A stretch of 61,589 bases of DNA from JAZRYE01 sp045600585 (GCA_045600585.1 JAZRYE010000021.1:1-61589), one strand, 5' to 3'; shown: positions 42,685 to 51,526, numbered from the stretch's first letter. A program made the numbers and translations. Notes: generated from the letters alone by a model not told the origin.

Positions 42685-42996
42685 ATGGCAAAAGCTACCA
42701 AAATCAGGGTTCGCTTAAAGGCATACGATCACGCTAACTTAGATGTCAGCGCTGAAAAGATTGTCACAGCAGCGAAGAACACTGGGGCTACAGTTGTGGG
42801 TCCTATTCCGCTCCCAACGGAAAAGCAAGTTTATACGATTTTAAGAGCTGTTCACAAATACAAAGATTCTCGTGAACAATTCGAAATCAGAACACACAAA
42901 AGAATTATCGATATTACAAATCCTAAGAAAGAAACTCTTGATGCTCTCAAGAACTTAGATTTACCTTCAGGTGTTGATATCGAAATCAAACTTTAA
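42685..42996 (+). CDS. rpsJ: Ribosomal protein S10
   Basis: A 103-residue 30S protein of the head domain, also a transcription antitermination factor with NusB. KIRVRLKAYDHANLDVSAEK at the start and GPIPLPTEKQVYTILR in the middle are signature segments; length matches (102). First gene of the ribosomal cluster, with strong AAGGAGG and a near-consensus promoter. Confidence 0.98.
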   Translation: MAKATKIRVRLKAYDHANLDVSAEKIVTAAKNTGATVVGPIPLPTEKQVYTILRAVHKYKDSREQFEIRTHKRIIDITNPKKETLDALKNLDLPSGVDIEIKL

Positions 42997-43010
42997 GGAG
43001 GTAAGAGTTC

Positions 43011-43691
43011 ATGAAAGCAATTTTAGGACGTAAAATGGGCATGACAGAAGTCTTCACTGAAGATGGAACAATGTACCCAGTTACTGTTGTTGAAGTCTTA
43101 CCAAACGTTGTCACACAAGTCAAAACAGTTGAGAAAGATGGCTATGTGGCAGTTCAAGTTGGTTATGAGGAAATGAAAGAAAGCCGTGCTAACAAAGCTG
43201 AAAAAGGCATTGCTAAAAAGGCTAACACAGTCCCTCATCAAGTCGTTCGTGAATTACGCGGCGATGAAATGGCTAACTACAACTTAGGAGATGAAATCAA
43301 AGCTGATCTCTTCAAAGCAGGAGACGTCGTTGATGTCATCGGAACAAGTAAAGGTCACGGATATACCGGTACAATCAAACGTTGGCACATGACAATTGGT
43401 CCAAAAGGCCATGGTTCAGGTTACCACAGAGGTCAAGGTTCATTCGCTAACAACGGCCGTTACAACCAAGGCGTTGTCCCAGGCAAACACATGTCAGGTC
43501 ACCATGGTAATAAATCAGCAACACTTCTCAATGTATATGTTGTCGATTCAAACGTTGAAAAAGGCTACATCTTAATTAGAGGCGGTATCCCAGGTGCTAA
43601 GAAGAGCATCGTTACAATCCGCTCCGCAGTTAAGGAAGTCAGAAATCCAAAGCAGATTAAGAAATTAATTAATCGTGCTGATGCTGAATAA
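43011..43691 (+). CDS. rplC: Ribosomal protein L3
   Basis: A 226-residue 50S protein that nucleates 23S rRNA assembly. ILGRKMGMTEVF at the start and SKGHGYTGTIKRWH with the following GSGYHRGQGS are diagnostic. It is about 15 residues longer than usual at the C-terminus (VKEVRNPKQIKKLINRADAE). AAGGAGG precedes the start. Confidence 0.98.
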   Translation: MKAILGRKMGMTEVFTEDGTMYPVTVVEVLPNVVTQVKTVEKDGYVAVQVGYEEMKESRANKAEKGIAKKANTVPHQVVRELRGDEMANYNLGDEIKADLFKAGDVVDVIGTSKGHGYTGTIKRWHMTIGPKGHGSGYHRGQGSFANNGRYNQGVVPGKHMSGHHGNKSATLLNVYVVDSNVEKGYILIRGGIPGAKKSIVTIRSAVKEVRNPKQIKKLINRADAE

Positions 43692-43713
43692 GAAGTGAAA
43701 GGAGAAAGAAATT

Positions 43714-44352
43714 ATGGCAGAAAAGAAAAATATCTCCGTTAAAGTCTATAACATGGCTGGCGAAGAAGTCTCCAAAATGAATCTCAGCGCTTCCGTATTC
43801 GCAATTGAACCAAATGAACAAACAATGTTCGATGCAGTTCAAGTAGAACAATCTAACGCACGTCAAGCAACAGCTAAGACAAAAGTTAGACACGAAGTAT
43901 CCGGTGGTGGTAAAAAACCATGGAGACAAAAAGGTACAGGTAGAGCAAGAGCTGGTTCATCCCGTTCCCCAATTTGGGTCGGTGGTGGTACAGTATTCGG
44001 CCCTGTAGGAAATCAAAATTACAAGATTTCCCAAAACAAGAAAGAACATAGATTGGCTTTAAAGAGTGCTCTCTCAATTCACGCAAAAGAAAGCATGAAA
44101 GTTGTCGATGAAATCAAATTCGAAGATATGAAGACAAAAGCTGGCCTCGCAATGCTCGAAGCATTAAAGGTTGGTGGTAAGGTCTTAGTCGTCGTTGATG
44201 AAATTGATCAAAACTTATACAGCAGCTTAAGAAACATCTGTTGGGTCAAGCTTGTTACAACTGCAGACGTATCTGTTCTCGACTTAATGAATGTTGATAC
44301 ATTAGTCATGAGCAAAGTCGCAGCAAAAGAAATCGAGGAGGCATTAAAGTAA
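43714..44352 (+). CDS. rplD: Ribosomal protein L4
   Basis: A 212-residue 50S protein lining the exit tunnel; in some bacteria also the repressor of its own operon. The extended loop GGGKKPWRQKGTGRARAGSS is intact, followed by PIWVGGGTVFGP. Length matches (about 207). It ends one base before the L23 start. Confidence 0.97.
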   Translation: MAEKKNISVKVYNMAGEEVSKMNLSASVFAIEPNEQTMFDAVQVEQSNARQATAKTKVRHEVSGGGKKPWRQKGTGRARAGSSRSPIWVGGGTVFGPVGNQNYKISQNKKEHRLALKSALSIHAKESMKVVDEIKFEDMKTKAGLAMLEALKVGGKVLVVVDEIDQNLYSSLRNICWVKLVTTADVSVLDLMNVDTLVMSKVAAKEIEEALK

Positions 44353-44353
44353 T

Positions 44354-44695
44354 ATGGCAGCAAAGAAAAAAGTTGAAGCCGTTGAAAAACGCTTCCCAAA
44401 AGCAACTGAAAAAGACTTCTCAGTTATCGTTAAACCAGTCATTACTGAAAAATCAATGTCATTAATGCAAAACGAAAACAAAGTCACAGTTAAAGTTCTT
44501 GCTTCAGCAACTAAAACTGAAATCAAATATGCATTCGAAAGAATCTTCCAAGTTTCAGTTACAGGTGTTCAAGTCGTTAACGTCAGAAGCAAGGAAACTA
44601 CTCGTGGTACTCGTTACAACGGTACAATCAGTGGTTACAAAAAAGCAATTGTCACTGTCGCTGATGGTGAAGCAATTGACTTATTTAAGGAATAA
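44354..44695 (+). CDS. rplW: Ribosomal protein L23
   Basis: A 113-residue 50S protein at the tunnel exit, docking site for SRP and trigger factor. VIVKPVITEKSM near residue 25 is the signature. It carries about 18 extra Lys/Glu-rich N-terminal residues compared with the usual 95-100-residue protein. Overlap-free but only one base after L4; the L4 end supplies GAGG as ribosome-binding site. Confidence 0.96.
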   Translation: MAAKKKVEAVEKRFPKATEKDFSVIVKPVITEKSMSLMQNENKVTVKVLASATKTEIKYAFERIFQVSVTGVQVVNVRSKETTRGTRYNGTISGYKKAIVTVADGEAIDLFKE

Positions 44696-44733
44696 TCAGT
44701 AGTTCGGTTATTCAAATTATAGGAGGACAAGTA

Positions 44734-45567
44734 ATGTCAATTAGAACTTACAAACCTACAAGTGCATCTCGTAGGAACATGACAAACTCGACATTCGGTG
44801 AAATCACAACAGCAACTCCTGAGAAAAGCTTATTAGTCAGTTTATCCAAGACTGGCGGTAGAAACAATCAAGGTAAGATTACATGCCGTCACATTGGTGG
44901 AGGCAATAAACGTAAATATCGTATTATTGACTTCAAACGTAATAAGGATGGTATCCCAGCAGTTGTCAAAACAGTTGAATACGATCCAAACCGTAATGCA
45001 AATATCTGCTTATTAGCTTATGCAGATGGTGAAAAGAGATACATTCTCGCACCTAAAGGTATCGCAGTTGGTGCTAAGCTCGTTTCTGGCGAAGCAGTCG
45101 ACGTCGTTACAGGTAATGCAATGTGCTTAGGAAACATTCCTGAAGGTACATTCATCCACAATATTGAGTTAGTTCCAGGAAACGGTGGTCAATTATGCCG
45201 TGCTGCTGGTGCTTCTGCTCAAGTATTAGGTAAAGAAGGAAAATACGTTCTCGTTAGATTAGCTTCTGGCGAAGTTCGTAAGATCTTAGCAACATGCCGT
45301 GCAACAGTTGGTGTTGTCGGTAATGAAGACTGGAACTTAATTAACAAAGGTAAAGCTGGTAAAACAAGATGGGCTGGCGTTAGACCTACAGTTAGAGGTT
45401 CCGTCATGAACCCTAACGATCACCCTCATGGTGGTGGTGAAGGTAAGTGTCCTGTTGGACGTGATGCACCAAGAACACCTTGGGGCAAACGTGCATTAGG
45501 TGTTAAGACACGTAGTACCAAGAAATCTTCTGGCAAACTCATCGTTCGCCGTAGAAATGGTAAATAG
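44734..45567 (+). CDS. rplB: Ribosomal protein L2
   Basis: A 277-residue 50S protein near the peptidyl-transferase centre. RKYRIIDFKRNKDGIPAVVK, ILAPKGIAVG and the C-terminal NPNDHPHGGGEGKCPVGRDA with the essential His are intact. Length matches (275). Stop codon TAG. AGGAGG upstream. Confidence 0.98.
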   Translation: MSIRTYKPTSASRRNMTNSTFGEITTATPEKSLLVSLSKTGGRNNQGKITCRHIGGGNKRKYRIIDFKRNKDGIPAVVKTVEYDPNRNANICLLAYADGEKRYILAPKGIAVGAKLVSGEAVDVVTGNAMCLGNIPEGTFIHNIELVPGNGGQLCRAAGASAQVLGKEGKYVLVRLASGEVRKILATCRATVGVVGNEDWNLINKGKAGKTRWAGVRPTVRGSVMNPNDHPHGGGEGKCPVGRDAPRTPWGKRALGVKTRSTKKSSGKLIVRRRNGK

Positions 45568-45588
45568 TAGACAAGGAGGATATGAAAA

Positions 45589-45882
45589 ATGGCAAGAAGT
45601 TTGAAAAAAGGCGCATTCGTCGATGAATACTTAGCTAAAAAAGTCGAAGCATTAAATGCAAGCGGCAAGAAAGAAATCATCAAGACATGGTCCCGCCGTT
45701 CTACAATTTACCCATCATTCGTAGGCCACACCTTTGCAGTCTACAATGGTAAAGAACACATTTCCGTCTATGTCACTGAAGATATGGTCGGACATAAATT
45801 AGGTGAATTCTCTCCAACAAGAAAATTCCCTGGTCATACTGGTCATACAGCTGAAGATAAAGCTGCAGCCAGCAAGAGATAA
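45589..45882 (+). CDS. rpsS: Ribosomal protein S19
   Basis: A 97-residue 30S head protein. MARSLKKGAFVDEYLAKKVE, TWSRRSTIYPSFVGHTFAVY and GHKLGEFSPTRKFPGHTG are conserved. Length is slightly above the usual 92 because of a C-terminal tail. AAGGAGG precedes the start, and the L22 ribosome-binding site follows the stop. Confidence 0.98.
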   Translation: MARSLKKGAFVDEYLAKKVEALNASGKKEIIKTWSRRSTIYPSFVGHTFAVYNGKEHISVYVTEDMVGHKLGEFSPTRKFPGHTGHTAEDKAAASKR

Positions 45883-45893
45883 TGGAGGTTGTT

Positions 45894-46436
45894 ATGGCAG
45901 AAGAAGTTAAAAAGACAGCTGCAAAGAAAACAACTAAGAAAGCAGCAAAACCTGCAGAAGTAGTTGAAGAAGTCGCAGCAGTTGAAGCTCCTGTTGAAGA
46001 AGCTCCAAAAGCAAAGAAAGCCCCAGCAAAGAAAACAGCTGCTAAAAAGCCAGCTGCTAAGAAGGAAGAAAAGAAACCTGAAGCTCCAAAGAAGCCAATG
46101 CCAACTGAAGCAAAAGCTATCGCAAAGAACGTCAGAGTTACACCTCGTAAAGTCCGCTTAGTCATTGATCTTGTTAGAGGCAAGGACGTTAAAGAAGCGC
46201 TTGGCATCTTAAACAATGTCAATCGTGCTGCTTGCGCTCCAGTCATCAAAGTTATTAAGTCTGCAGCAGCAAATGCTACAAACAACTTCGGTATGGATGA
46301 AGATAAATTATATATCGCTTCAATCTATGCTAATGATGGCTTAAGAATGAAAAGATACTTACCTAGAGCAAAAGGTTCTGCTTCAGGTTTAGTAAAGAGA
46401 AGCTCCCACATTACTGTGGTAGTTAAAATGAGATAG
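45894..46436 (+). CDS. rplV: Ribosomal protein L22 with long N-terminal extension
   Basis: A 180-residue L22, against about 110 in most bacteria. The ribosomal domain starts near residue 70 (AKAIAKNVRVTPRKVRLVID) and contains the tunnel-lining hairpin region DGLRMKRYLPRAKGSASGL. Residues 1-69 are a Lys/Ala/Pro/Glu low-complexity tail (EEVKKTAAKKTTKKAAKPAE and similar repeats), probably disordered. The start at 45894 follows GGAGG; an ATG at 45882 overlaps the S19 stop and lies on that GGAGG, so it is unlikely. Stop TAG. Confidence 0.96.
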   Translation: MAEEVKKTAAKKTTKKAAKPAEVVEEVAAVEAPVEEAPKAKKAPAKKTAAKKPAAKKEEKKPEAPKKPMPTEAKAIAKNVRVTPRKVRLVIDLVRGKDVKEALGILNNVNRAACAPVIKVIKSAAANATNNFGMDEDKLYIASIYANDGLRMKRYLPRAKGSASGLVKRSSHITVVVKMR

Positions 46437-46448
46437 GAGGATGCATAA

Positions 46449-47120
46449 ATGGGTCATAAAGTTAGTCCAGTAGGTATGCGTATTGGTATCAATAAGGATT
46501 GGAATTCTCGTTGGTACGCAAACGATCAAGAATACCCTGTATTCCTCAACGAAGATATTAAAATTCGTAAATTCATTGAACCAAAAGTTAAAGACGCAAT
46601 GCTCTCTCACATCGAAATCGAGAGAACAAAAACTGACAAAGGTCACAAGGTTACAGTTCAAATTCACGTTGCACGTCCTGGTGTCGTTGTTGGTCAAGAA
46701 GGCAAAAACGTCGAAGAACTCAAAAAAGGTCTTAGCAAAATTGTTAAAGATGAAGTTAGAATCGAAGTTGTCGAAGTCAAAAATCCTGACCTCGATGCAA
46801 CAATCGTTGCTTACTCCATTGCAAAGCAATTAGAAGAAAGAGCTTCATTCAGAACAGCTCAAAAGAAAGCAATTCAAAGAGTCCGCAAGGCTGGTGCTAA
46901 AGGTATCAAAACTTCAGTTTCTGGTCGTTTAGGCGGTGCTGATATTGCTCGTGCTGAAGGATATAAAGAAGGTGTTACACCTTTACATACTCTCCGCTCA
47001 GATATCGACTATGCAACAGCAGAAGCAGCTACACAATATGGCCGCTTAGGCGTTAAAGTCTGGATCTGCCGTGGTGAAATCCGTCCTGAACTTGCTAAGA
47101 AAGCAGCGAAAGGAGAATAA
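46449..47120 (+). CDS. rpsC: Ribosomal protein S3
   Basis: A 223-residue 30S protein at the mRNA entry. MGHKVSPVGMRIGINKDWNS, the KH motif RPGVVVGQEGKNVEELKKGL and the C-terminal GVKVWICRGEI are typical. Length matches (about 217-220). AGGAGG upstream. Confidence 0.98.
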   Translation: MGHKVSPVGMRIGINKDWNSRWYANDQEYPVFLNEDIKIRKFIEPKVKDAMLSHIEIERTKTDKGHKVTVQIHVARPGVVVGQEGKNVEELKKGLSKIVKDEVRIEVVEVKNPDLDATIVAYSIAKQLEERASFRTAQKKAIQRVRKAGAKGIKTSVSGRLGGADIARAEGYKEGVTPLHTLRSDIDYATAEAATQYGRLGVKVWICRGEIRPELAKKAAKGE

Positions 47121-47125
47121 CAACC

Positions 47126-47536
47126 ATGTTACAACCAAAGAGAGTTAAGTATCGTCGTCCTCATATTTTAAGATATGAAGGCCGCTGCAAAGCTGGTACA
47201 ACAGTCGCATTCGGTGAATACGGCTTACAAGCATGCGAAGGTGCTTGGATCACAACAAGACAAATTGAAGCAGCCCGTGTTGTCTTATCTAGATATACAA
47301 AACGTGGTGGTCAAATTTGGATTAGAATCTTCCCACACTTAGCAAAAACTAAGAAACCTGCAGAAGTACGTATGGGTTCTGGTAAAGGTAGCCCAGAAGA
47401 TTGGGTAGCAGTTGTTAAAGAAGGCAGAGTCATGTTTGAAATCGGCGGTGTCGATCCACAAATCATGCAAGAAGCACTTCGCTTAGCTGCATACAAATTA
47501 CCAATCAAGTGCCGTGTAGTTAAGAAAGGAGAGTAG
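47126..47536 (+). CDS. rplP: Ribosomal protein L16
   Basis: A 136-residue 50S protein near the A site. MLQPKRVKYRRPH, ITTRQIEAARVVLSRYTKRG and RMGSGKGSPEDWVAVVKEGR are signature segments; length matches. The S3 end supplies AAAGGAG as ribosome-binding site. Stop TAG. Confidence 0.98.
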   Translation: MLQPKRVKYRRPHILRYEGRCKAGTTVAFGEYGLQACEGAWITTRQIEAARVVLSRYTKRGGQIWIRIFPHLAKTKKPAEVRMGSGKGSPEDWVAVVKEGRVMFEIGGVDPQIMQEALRLAAYKLPIKCRVVKKGE

Positions 47537-47541
47537 GGATT

Positions 47542-47739
47542 ATGAAAATTAATGAAGTTCGTGAACTTTCTACGAGTGAGTTAAAAGAAAAGCTCTACTC
47601 ACTTAAAGAACAACTCTTCGAATTACGCAGAAAGAAAGCTGTTGGTAATCTCGAAAGAGGTGAAGATGTCATCACAGTTAGAAAAGACATCGCTCGTGTA
47701 AATATGGTTTTACGCGAAAGAGAATTAGGAATTAAATAA
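47542..47739 (+). CDS. rpmC: Ribosomal protein L29
   Basis: A 65-residue helical 50S protein near the tunnel exit. MKINEVRELSTSELKEKLYS and then LFELRRKKAVGNLE match the family, and the length is usual. GAGTAGGG just upstream gives the ribosome-binding site within the L16 end. Confidence 0.97.
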   Translation: MKINEVRELSTSELKEKLYSLKEQLFELRRKKAVGNLERGEDVITVRKDIARVNMVLRERELGIK

Positions 47740-47753
47740 GGAGGCCAATTTCC

Positions 47754-48074
47754 ATGGAAAGAAATGCTGAAACACGTAGAACTATTCAAGGTGTCGTTGT
47801 TAGCGATAAGAACGAAAAAACAATCGGTGTCCTTGTTGAAACCTACAAAAAACACTCAAAATATGGAAAACGTGTCAAATATAGAAAGAAATATTATGCA
47901 CACGATGAAAACAATGAGGCTAAAGTCGGCGATGTCGTCACAATTATGGAAACACGTCGTTTATCTGCAACAAAACGTTTCAGATTAGTCTCAATCGACA
48001 AGAAAGCTTTAGAAGATATTAAGCTTGCTGTCGAAGAAGAATTAGAAGCTGAAGCAAAGGAGGCTAATGAGTAA
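47754..48074 (+). CDS. rpsQ: Ribosomal protein S17
   Basis: A 106-residue 30S protein. RRTIQGVVVSDKNEKTIGVL and YAHDENNEAKVGDVVTIMET then RRLSATKRFRLV are typical of the OB fold. About 20 extra acidic residues (EEELEAEAKEANE) extend the C-terminus beyond the usual 85. Overlaps the L14 start by one base (TAATG). Confidence 0.97.
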   Translation: MERNAETRRTIQGVVVSDKNEKTIGVLVETYKKHSKYGKRVKYRKKYYAHDENNEAKVGDVVTIMETRRLSATKRFRLVSIDKKALEDIKLAVEEELEAEAKEANE

Positions 48075-48451
48075 TGATCCAGAAGGAAACAAACCTCGTC
48101 GTTGCTGATAACTCCGGCGCTAAGTTAGTTCGTGCTTTCACACTCTATGGTGGAAGTAAGAGAAAATCAAGCTCAGTCGGTGATATCATCCTCTGCGCTG
48201 TTAAAGACGCTATCCCAAGTGGTAAAGTCAAAAAAGGCGATGTCGTTAGATGCGTCATCGTTAGAACAAAGAAAGCAATTGAACGTAAAGATGGTTCACT
48301 TATCGCATTCGATGATAACGCAGTAGTTATTATTAATGATGATAACGCACCTGTAGGCACACGTGTTTTCGGACCTGTTGCTCGTGAATTACGTGATTGC
48401 GGAGTCGAAGGATTCATGAAAATTGTTTCCCTTGCTCCAGAAGTGTTATAA
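48074..48451 (+). CDS. rplN: Ribosomal protein L14
   Basis: A 125-residue 50S protein at the subunit interface. MIQKETNLVVADNSGAKLVR and VGTRVFGPVARELRD are conserved; length is near the usual 122. Its ribosome-binding site AAGGAGG lies inside the S17 gene. Confidence 0.98.
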   Translation: MIQKETNLVVADNSGAKLVRAFTLYGGSKRKSSSVGDIILCAVKDAIPSGKVKKGDVVRCVIVRTKKAIERKDGSLIAFDDNAVVIINDDNAPVGTRVFGPVARELRDCGVEGFMKIVSLAPEVL

Positions 48452-48463
48452 GGAGGAAAGACT

Positions 48464-48769
48464 ATGAACCTAGTTAAAGGAGATAATGTCATCGTTATCG
48501 CCGGCCGCGATAAAGGCAAAACTGGTACAATTCAAAAAGTTTTACCTGAAACAAATCGTGTTGTCGTCGAAAACGTTAACGTCCGTAAAAAACACAACAA
48601 ACCAACTCAAGCTAACCCAGACGGTGGTATCGTTGAAGTTTATGCTCCAATCGATGCTTCTAACGTTATGTTAGTTGATCCTAAGACAAAGAAGCCAACA
48701 AGAATTGGTCACAAAGTTGTCAAAGGTAAAAAAGTCCGCTATGCAAAGAAGAGCGGCACAGTGTTATAA
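48464..48769 (+). CDS. rplX: Ribosomal protein L24
   Basis: A 101-residue 50S assembly-initiator protein. KGDNVIVIAGRDKGKTGTIQ is the KOW motif, followed by NVRKKHNKPTQANPDGGIVE. Length matches. AAGGAGG upstream. Confidence 0.98.
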   Translation: MNLVKGDNVIVIAGRDKGKTGTIQKVLPETNRVVVENVNVRKKHNKPTQANPDGGIVEVYAPIDASNVMLVDPKTKKPTRIGHKVVKGKKVRYAKKSGTVL

Positions 48770-48783
48770 GGAGGAGATGCAAA

Positions 48784-49329
48784 ATGGCAGATAATCGTTT
48801 AAAAGCAAAATACGATACAGAAGTCAGAAAAGCATTAATGGAAAAATTCAATTATTCTTCCACAATGCAAATCCCTTCTATTAACAAAATCGTTATCAAC
48901 ATCGGTGTTGGTGATGCAACTCAAGACAGCAAACGTCTTGAAGAAGCTGTTTCTGAACTTGCATTAATTACAGGTCAAAAACCAGTCGTCACTAAGGCTA
49001 AGAAATCCATCGCTACTTTCAAATTAAGAGAAGGTCAAGAAATCGGATGTAAAGTAACATTAAGAGGAACAAGAATGTACGAATTCTTAGATAAACTCGT
49101 ATCAATCTCTCTTCCACGTGTTCGTGACTTCCGTGGCGTTTCTAAAAACGCATTCGATGGTCGTGGTAACTACACACTCGGTATTAAGGAACAATTAATT
49201 TTCCCTGAAATCGATTATGATAAAGTTACTAAAGTTCGTGGCATGGACATCGTTATTGTCACAACTGCAAACACTGATGCAGAAGCATACGCATTATTAG
49301 AATTAATGGGTATGCCATTCCACAGATAG
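48784..49329 (+). CDS. rplE: Ribosomal protein L5
   Basis: A 181-residue 50S protein binding 5S rRNA and contacting the P-site tRNA. LKAKYDTEVRKALMEKFNYS, INIGVGDATQDSK, KKSIATFKLREGQEIGCKVT and the end LLELMGMPFHR are typical; length matches (179). Stop TAG. Confidence 0.98.
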   Translation: MADNRLKAKYDTEVRKALMEKFNYSSTMQIPSINKIVINIGVGDATQDSKRLEEAVSELALITGQKPVVTKAKKSIATFKLREGQEIGCKVTLRGTRMYEFLDKLVSISLPRVRDFRGVSKNAFDGRGNYTLGIKEQLIFPEIDYDKVTKVRGMDIVIVTTANTDAEAYALLELMGMPFHR

Positions 49330-49343
49330 AAAGGAGATTCACA

Positions 49344-49529
49344 ATGGCAAAAACATCAAAGAAAATTAGATGCGCAAGACCTCAAAAATTTAAGGTCCGT
49401 GAATATACACGTTGCGAACGTTGTGGACGTCCTCATTCTGTATATTCAAAATTCCACTTATGTCGTGTCTGCTTAAGAGAATTAGCTTACAAAGGCGAAA
49501 TCCCAGGCATGAAGAAATCATCTTGGTAA
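49344..49529 (+). CDS. rpsN: Ribosomal protein S14, zinc type
   Basis: A 61-residue S14 with the zinc motif CERCGRPHSVYSKFHLCRVC (CxxC...CxxC) and LRELAYKGEIPGMKKSSW, the short zinc-binding form common in Gram-positive bacteria. AAAGGAG upstream. Confidence 0.97.
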   Translation: MAKTSKKIRCARPQKFKVREYTRCERCGRPHSVYSKFHLCRVCLRELAYKGEIPGMKKSSW

Positions 49530-49547
49530 TAGGAGGTAAATAACACT

Positions 49548-49940
49548 ATGATGTCAGATCCAATTGCGGATATGCTCACACGCATCCGTAACGCAAATCA
49601 ACTTAAATACGAAGAAGTTAAAATGCCTTCTAGCAAGATGAAAGTTGAAATTGCAAAAATTCTTAAAGAAGAAGGCTTCATCAACGACTATAAAGTTAAA
49701 GGTGAAGTTAAAAAGGAATTATCTATTTCCTTAAAATACGCTGCTGATGGCACTCGCGTTATCTCTGGTTTAAAGAAAATCTCAAAACCAGGCTTACGTG
49801 TTACAGTTAGCTGCGAAAAATTACCTAAGGTCTTAAAAGGCTTAGGTATCGCAATCATCTCTACTTCCCAAGGCGTTATGACTGATGCTAAGGCTCGCAC
49901 TGTTGGTGTTGGCGGTGAAGTAATTGCTTACGTCTGGTAA
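49548..49940 (+). CDS. rpsH: Ribosomal protein S8
   Basis: A 130-residue 30S central-domain protein. SDPIADMLTRIRNANQLKYE and GVMTDAKARTVGVGGEVIAY then VW are typical. Two adjacent ATG codons start the frame; the second (49551) may be the real one, as the family begins M-x-DPIAD. AGGAGG upstream. Confidence 0.97.
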   Translation: MMSDPIADMLTRIRNANQLKYEEVKMPSSKMKVEIAKILKEEGFINDYKVKGEVKKELSISLKYAADGTRVISGLKKISKPGLRVTVSCEKLPKVLKGLGIAIISTSQGVMTDAKARTVGVGGEVIAYVW

Positions 49941-49961
49941 TAGTAGGGGGAAAGAAATTAT

Positions 49962-50507
49962 ATGTCACGTATTGGAAACAAACATATTACTCTTCCAGCT
50001 GGCGTAACAATCACTGTTAACGGTAACATTGCTACTGTCACTGGTAAGAAAGGTTCCTTAAACGTCAAAATCAACGATGGCATTACCGTCAGCGTCGAAG
50101 GAACAGAAGTTGTTTGCACAAGAGCAAATGACTTAAAACAAACAAAACAAAACCATGGTACTACTCGTGCTAATATCCATAACGCAGTTATCGGTGTTTC
50201 CGAAGGCTACGCTAAGGAATTAGAAATGAGAGGTATTGGTTACAAAGCTCAAATGGAAGGCAAAAACGTCAGACTTTGGGCTGGTTACTCTCACACAATT
50301 GTGATTGAACCAAACGAAGGCGTCACAATCTCATGCCCATCTGCAACTGAATTAAAAGTTGAAGGCTTAGATAAGCAAGCAGTTGGCCAAACAGCTGCAA
50401 GAATTCGTGAAGTACGTTCACCAGAGCCATATTTAGGTAAAGGTATCCGTTACAAAGACGAATATGTTGCTACTAAAGAAGGCAAGCGTGCCGCTGGTAA
50501 GAAATAA
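49962..50507 (+). CDS. rplF: Ribosomal protein L6
   Basis: A 181-residue 50S protein with two similar beta-sheet halves. MSRIGNKHITLPAGVTITVN and the signature RSPEPYLGKGIRYKDE near the end are present; length matches (about 178). Confidence 0.98.
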   Translation: MSRIGNKHITLPAGVTITVNGNIATVTGKKGSLNVKINDGITVSVEGTEVVCTRANDLKQTKQNHGTTRANIHNAVIGVSEGYAKELEMRGIGYKAQMEGKNVRLWAGYSHTIVIEPNEGVTISCPSATELKVEGLDKQAVGQTAARIREVRSPEPYLGKGIRYKDEYVATKEGKRAAGKK

Positions 50508-50528
50508 TAGAAAGGTAGGAAATGAAGT

Positions 50529-50885
50529 ATGGTTACAAAACAATCTAAAAACGTATCACGTGTTAGACGTCATGCTCGTGTCAGAGCCAAAATCTCTGGT
50601 ACTGCAGAATCTCCAAGACTTTGCGTCTACCGTTCTAACAAAAACATTGAAGCACAGCTCATCGACGATGTCACAGGTGTCACACTCGTTGCTTCTTCAT
50701 CAATGTCACTCAAACTTGAAAATGGTGGAAACATTGAAGCAGCTGCAGCAGTTGGCAAAGACATTGCTGAAAAAGCTCTTGCTAAAGAAATCAAAACTAT
50801 CGTGTTTGATCGTTCAGGCTATGTATATCACGGCCGTGTTCAAGCACTTGCAGAAGCCGCTCGTGAAGCTGGCTTGAAGTTCTAA
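50529..50885 (+). CDS. rplR: Ribosomal protein L18
   Basis: A 118-residue 5S rRNA-binding protein. RRHARVRAKISGTAESPRLC and VYRSNKNIEAQLIDD, then IVFDRSGYVYHGRVQALAEA are typical; length matches (about 120). AGGTAGG precedes the start by a few bases. Confidence 0.98.
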   Translation: MVTKQSKNVSRVRRHARVRAKISGTAESPRLCVYRSNKNIEAQLIDDVTGVTLVASSSMSLKLENGGNIEAAAAVGKDIAEKALAKEIKTIVFDRSGYVYHGRVQALAEAAREAGLKF

Positions 50886-50899
50886 GGAGAGGTAAGAAA

Positions 50900-51526
50900 A
50901 TGGAAGAAAAAGAAACAGTTGTTGCTCAAGAAGCAGCAGAAAACAAAGCTCCTAAAGCCGCTCCAAAAGAAGGAGAAAACGTACGTCGTGCTCCTCGTGG
51001 TGACCGTAAAGATGGCCGTAAAGGCGATCGTAAAGGCCCAAGAGCTGAAAAGCGTGACGAACCAAAAGAATTCGACGATCGTGTTGTCTTCATTAACCGT
51101 GTTTCTAAAACAGTTAAAGGTGGCCGTCGTATGAAATTCACTGCTCTTGTTGTCATTGGTGACCACAAGGGTAGATATGGTTTCGCTCTTGCAAAAGCAG
51201 CAGAAGTTCCTGATGCAATTAAGAAAGCTGGCGAAGCAGCTAAGAAAAACATTCACCACATCACTTTAGTTAAAGGTAATACATTATCTCACGAAGTTAT
51301 TGGTAAATGGGGTGCTTGCTCAGTCTTATTAAAACCAGCACCTGAAGGTACCGGAATTATCGCCGGTGGCCCAGTCCGTGCTATTCTCGAACTCGCAGGC
51401 GTTCAAAACGTTTGTTCCAAAGTCTATGGTTCTAGAGCTCCAATCAATATCATTAGAGCAACAAGCCAAGGCTTAGATAACCTCAAGAGCTACAAAGAAA
51501 TGAAAGTTCTTCGTGGCAAAGAATAA
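50900..51526 (+). CDS. rpsE: Ribosomal protein S5 with N-terminal extension
   Basis: A 208-residue 30S protein, against about 165 usually. The core begins near residue 58 (FDDRVVFINRVSKTVKGGRR) and contains GDHKGRYGFALAKAAEVPDA and GGPVRAILELAGVQNV. The first 55 residues are charged low complexity (acidic-Ala then RGDRKDGRKGDRKGPR). Directly after it comes rplO; the rpmD (L30) gene that normally lies between them is missing. Confidence 0.97.
   Translation: MEEKETVVAQEAAENKAPKAAPKEGENVRRAPRGDRKDGRKGDRKGPRAEKRDEPKEFDDRVVFINRVSKTVKGGRRMKFTALVVIGDHKGRYGFALAKAAEVPDAIKKAGEAAKKNIHHITLVKGNTLSHEVIGKWGACSVLLKPAPEGTGIIAGGPVRAILELAGVQNVCSKVYGSRAPINIIRATSQGLDNLKSYKEMKVLRGKE

Noticed and set aside
45773..46285. 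170-codon minus-strand frame with Ala/Phe-rich hydrophobic sequence opposite rpsS and rplV
   Set aside because: It is the mirror of the Lys/Ala repeats in L22; no start signal and no family resemblance.
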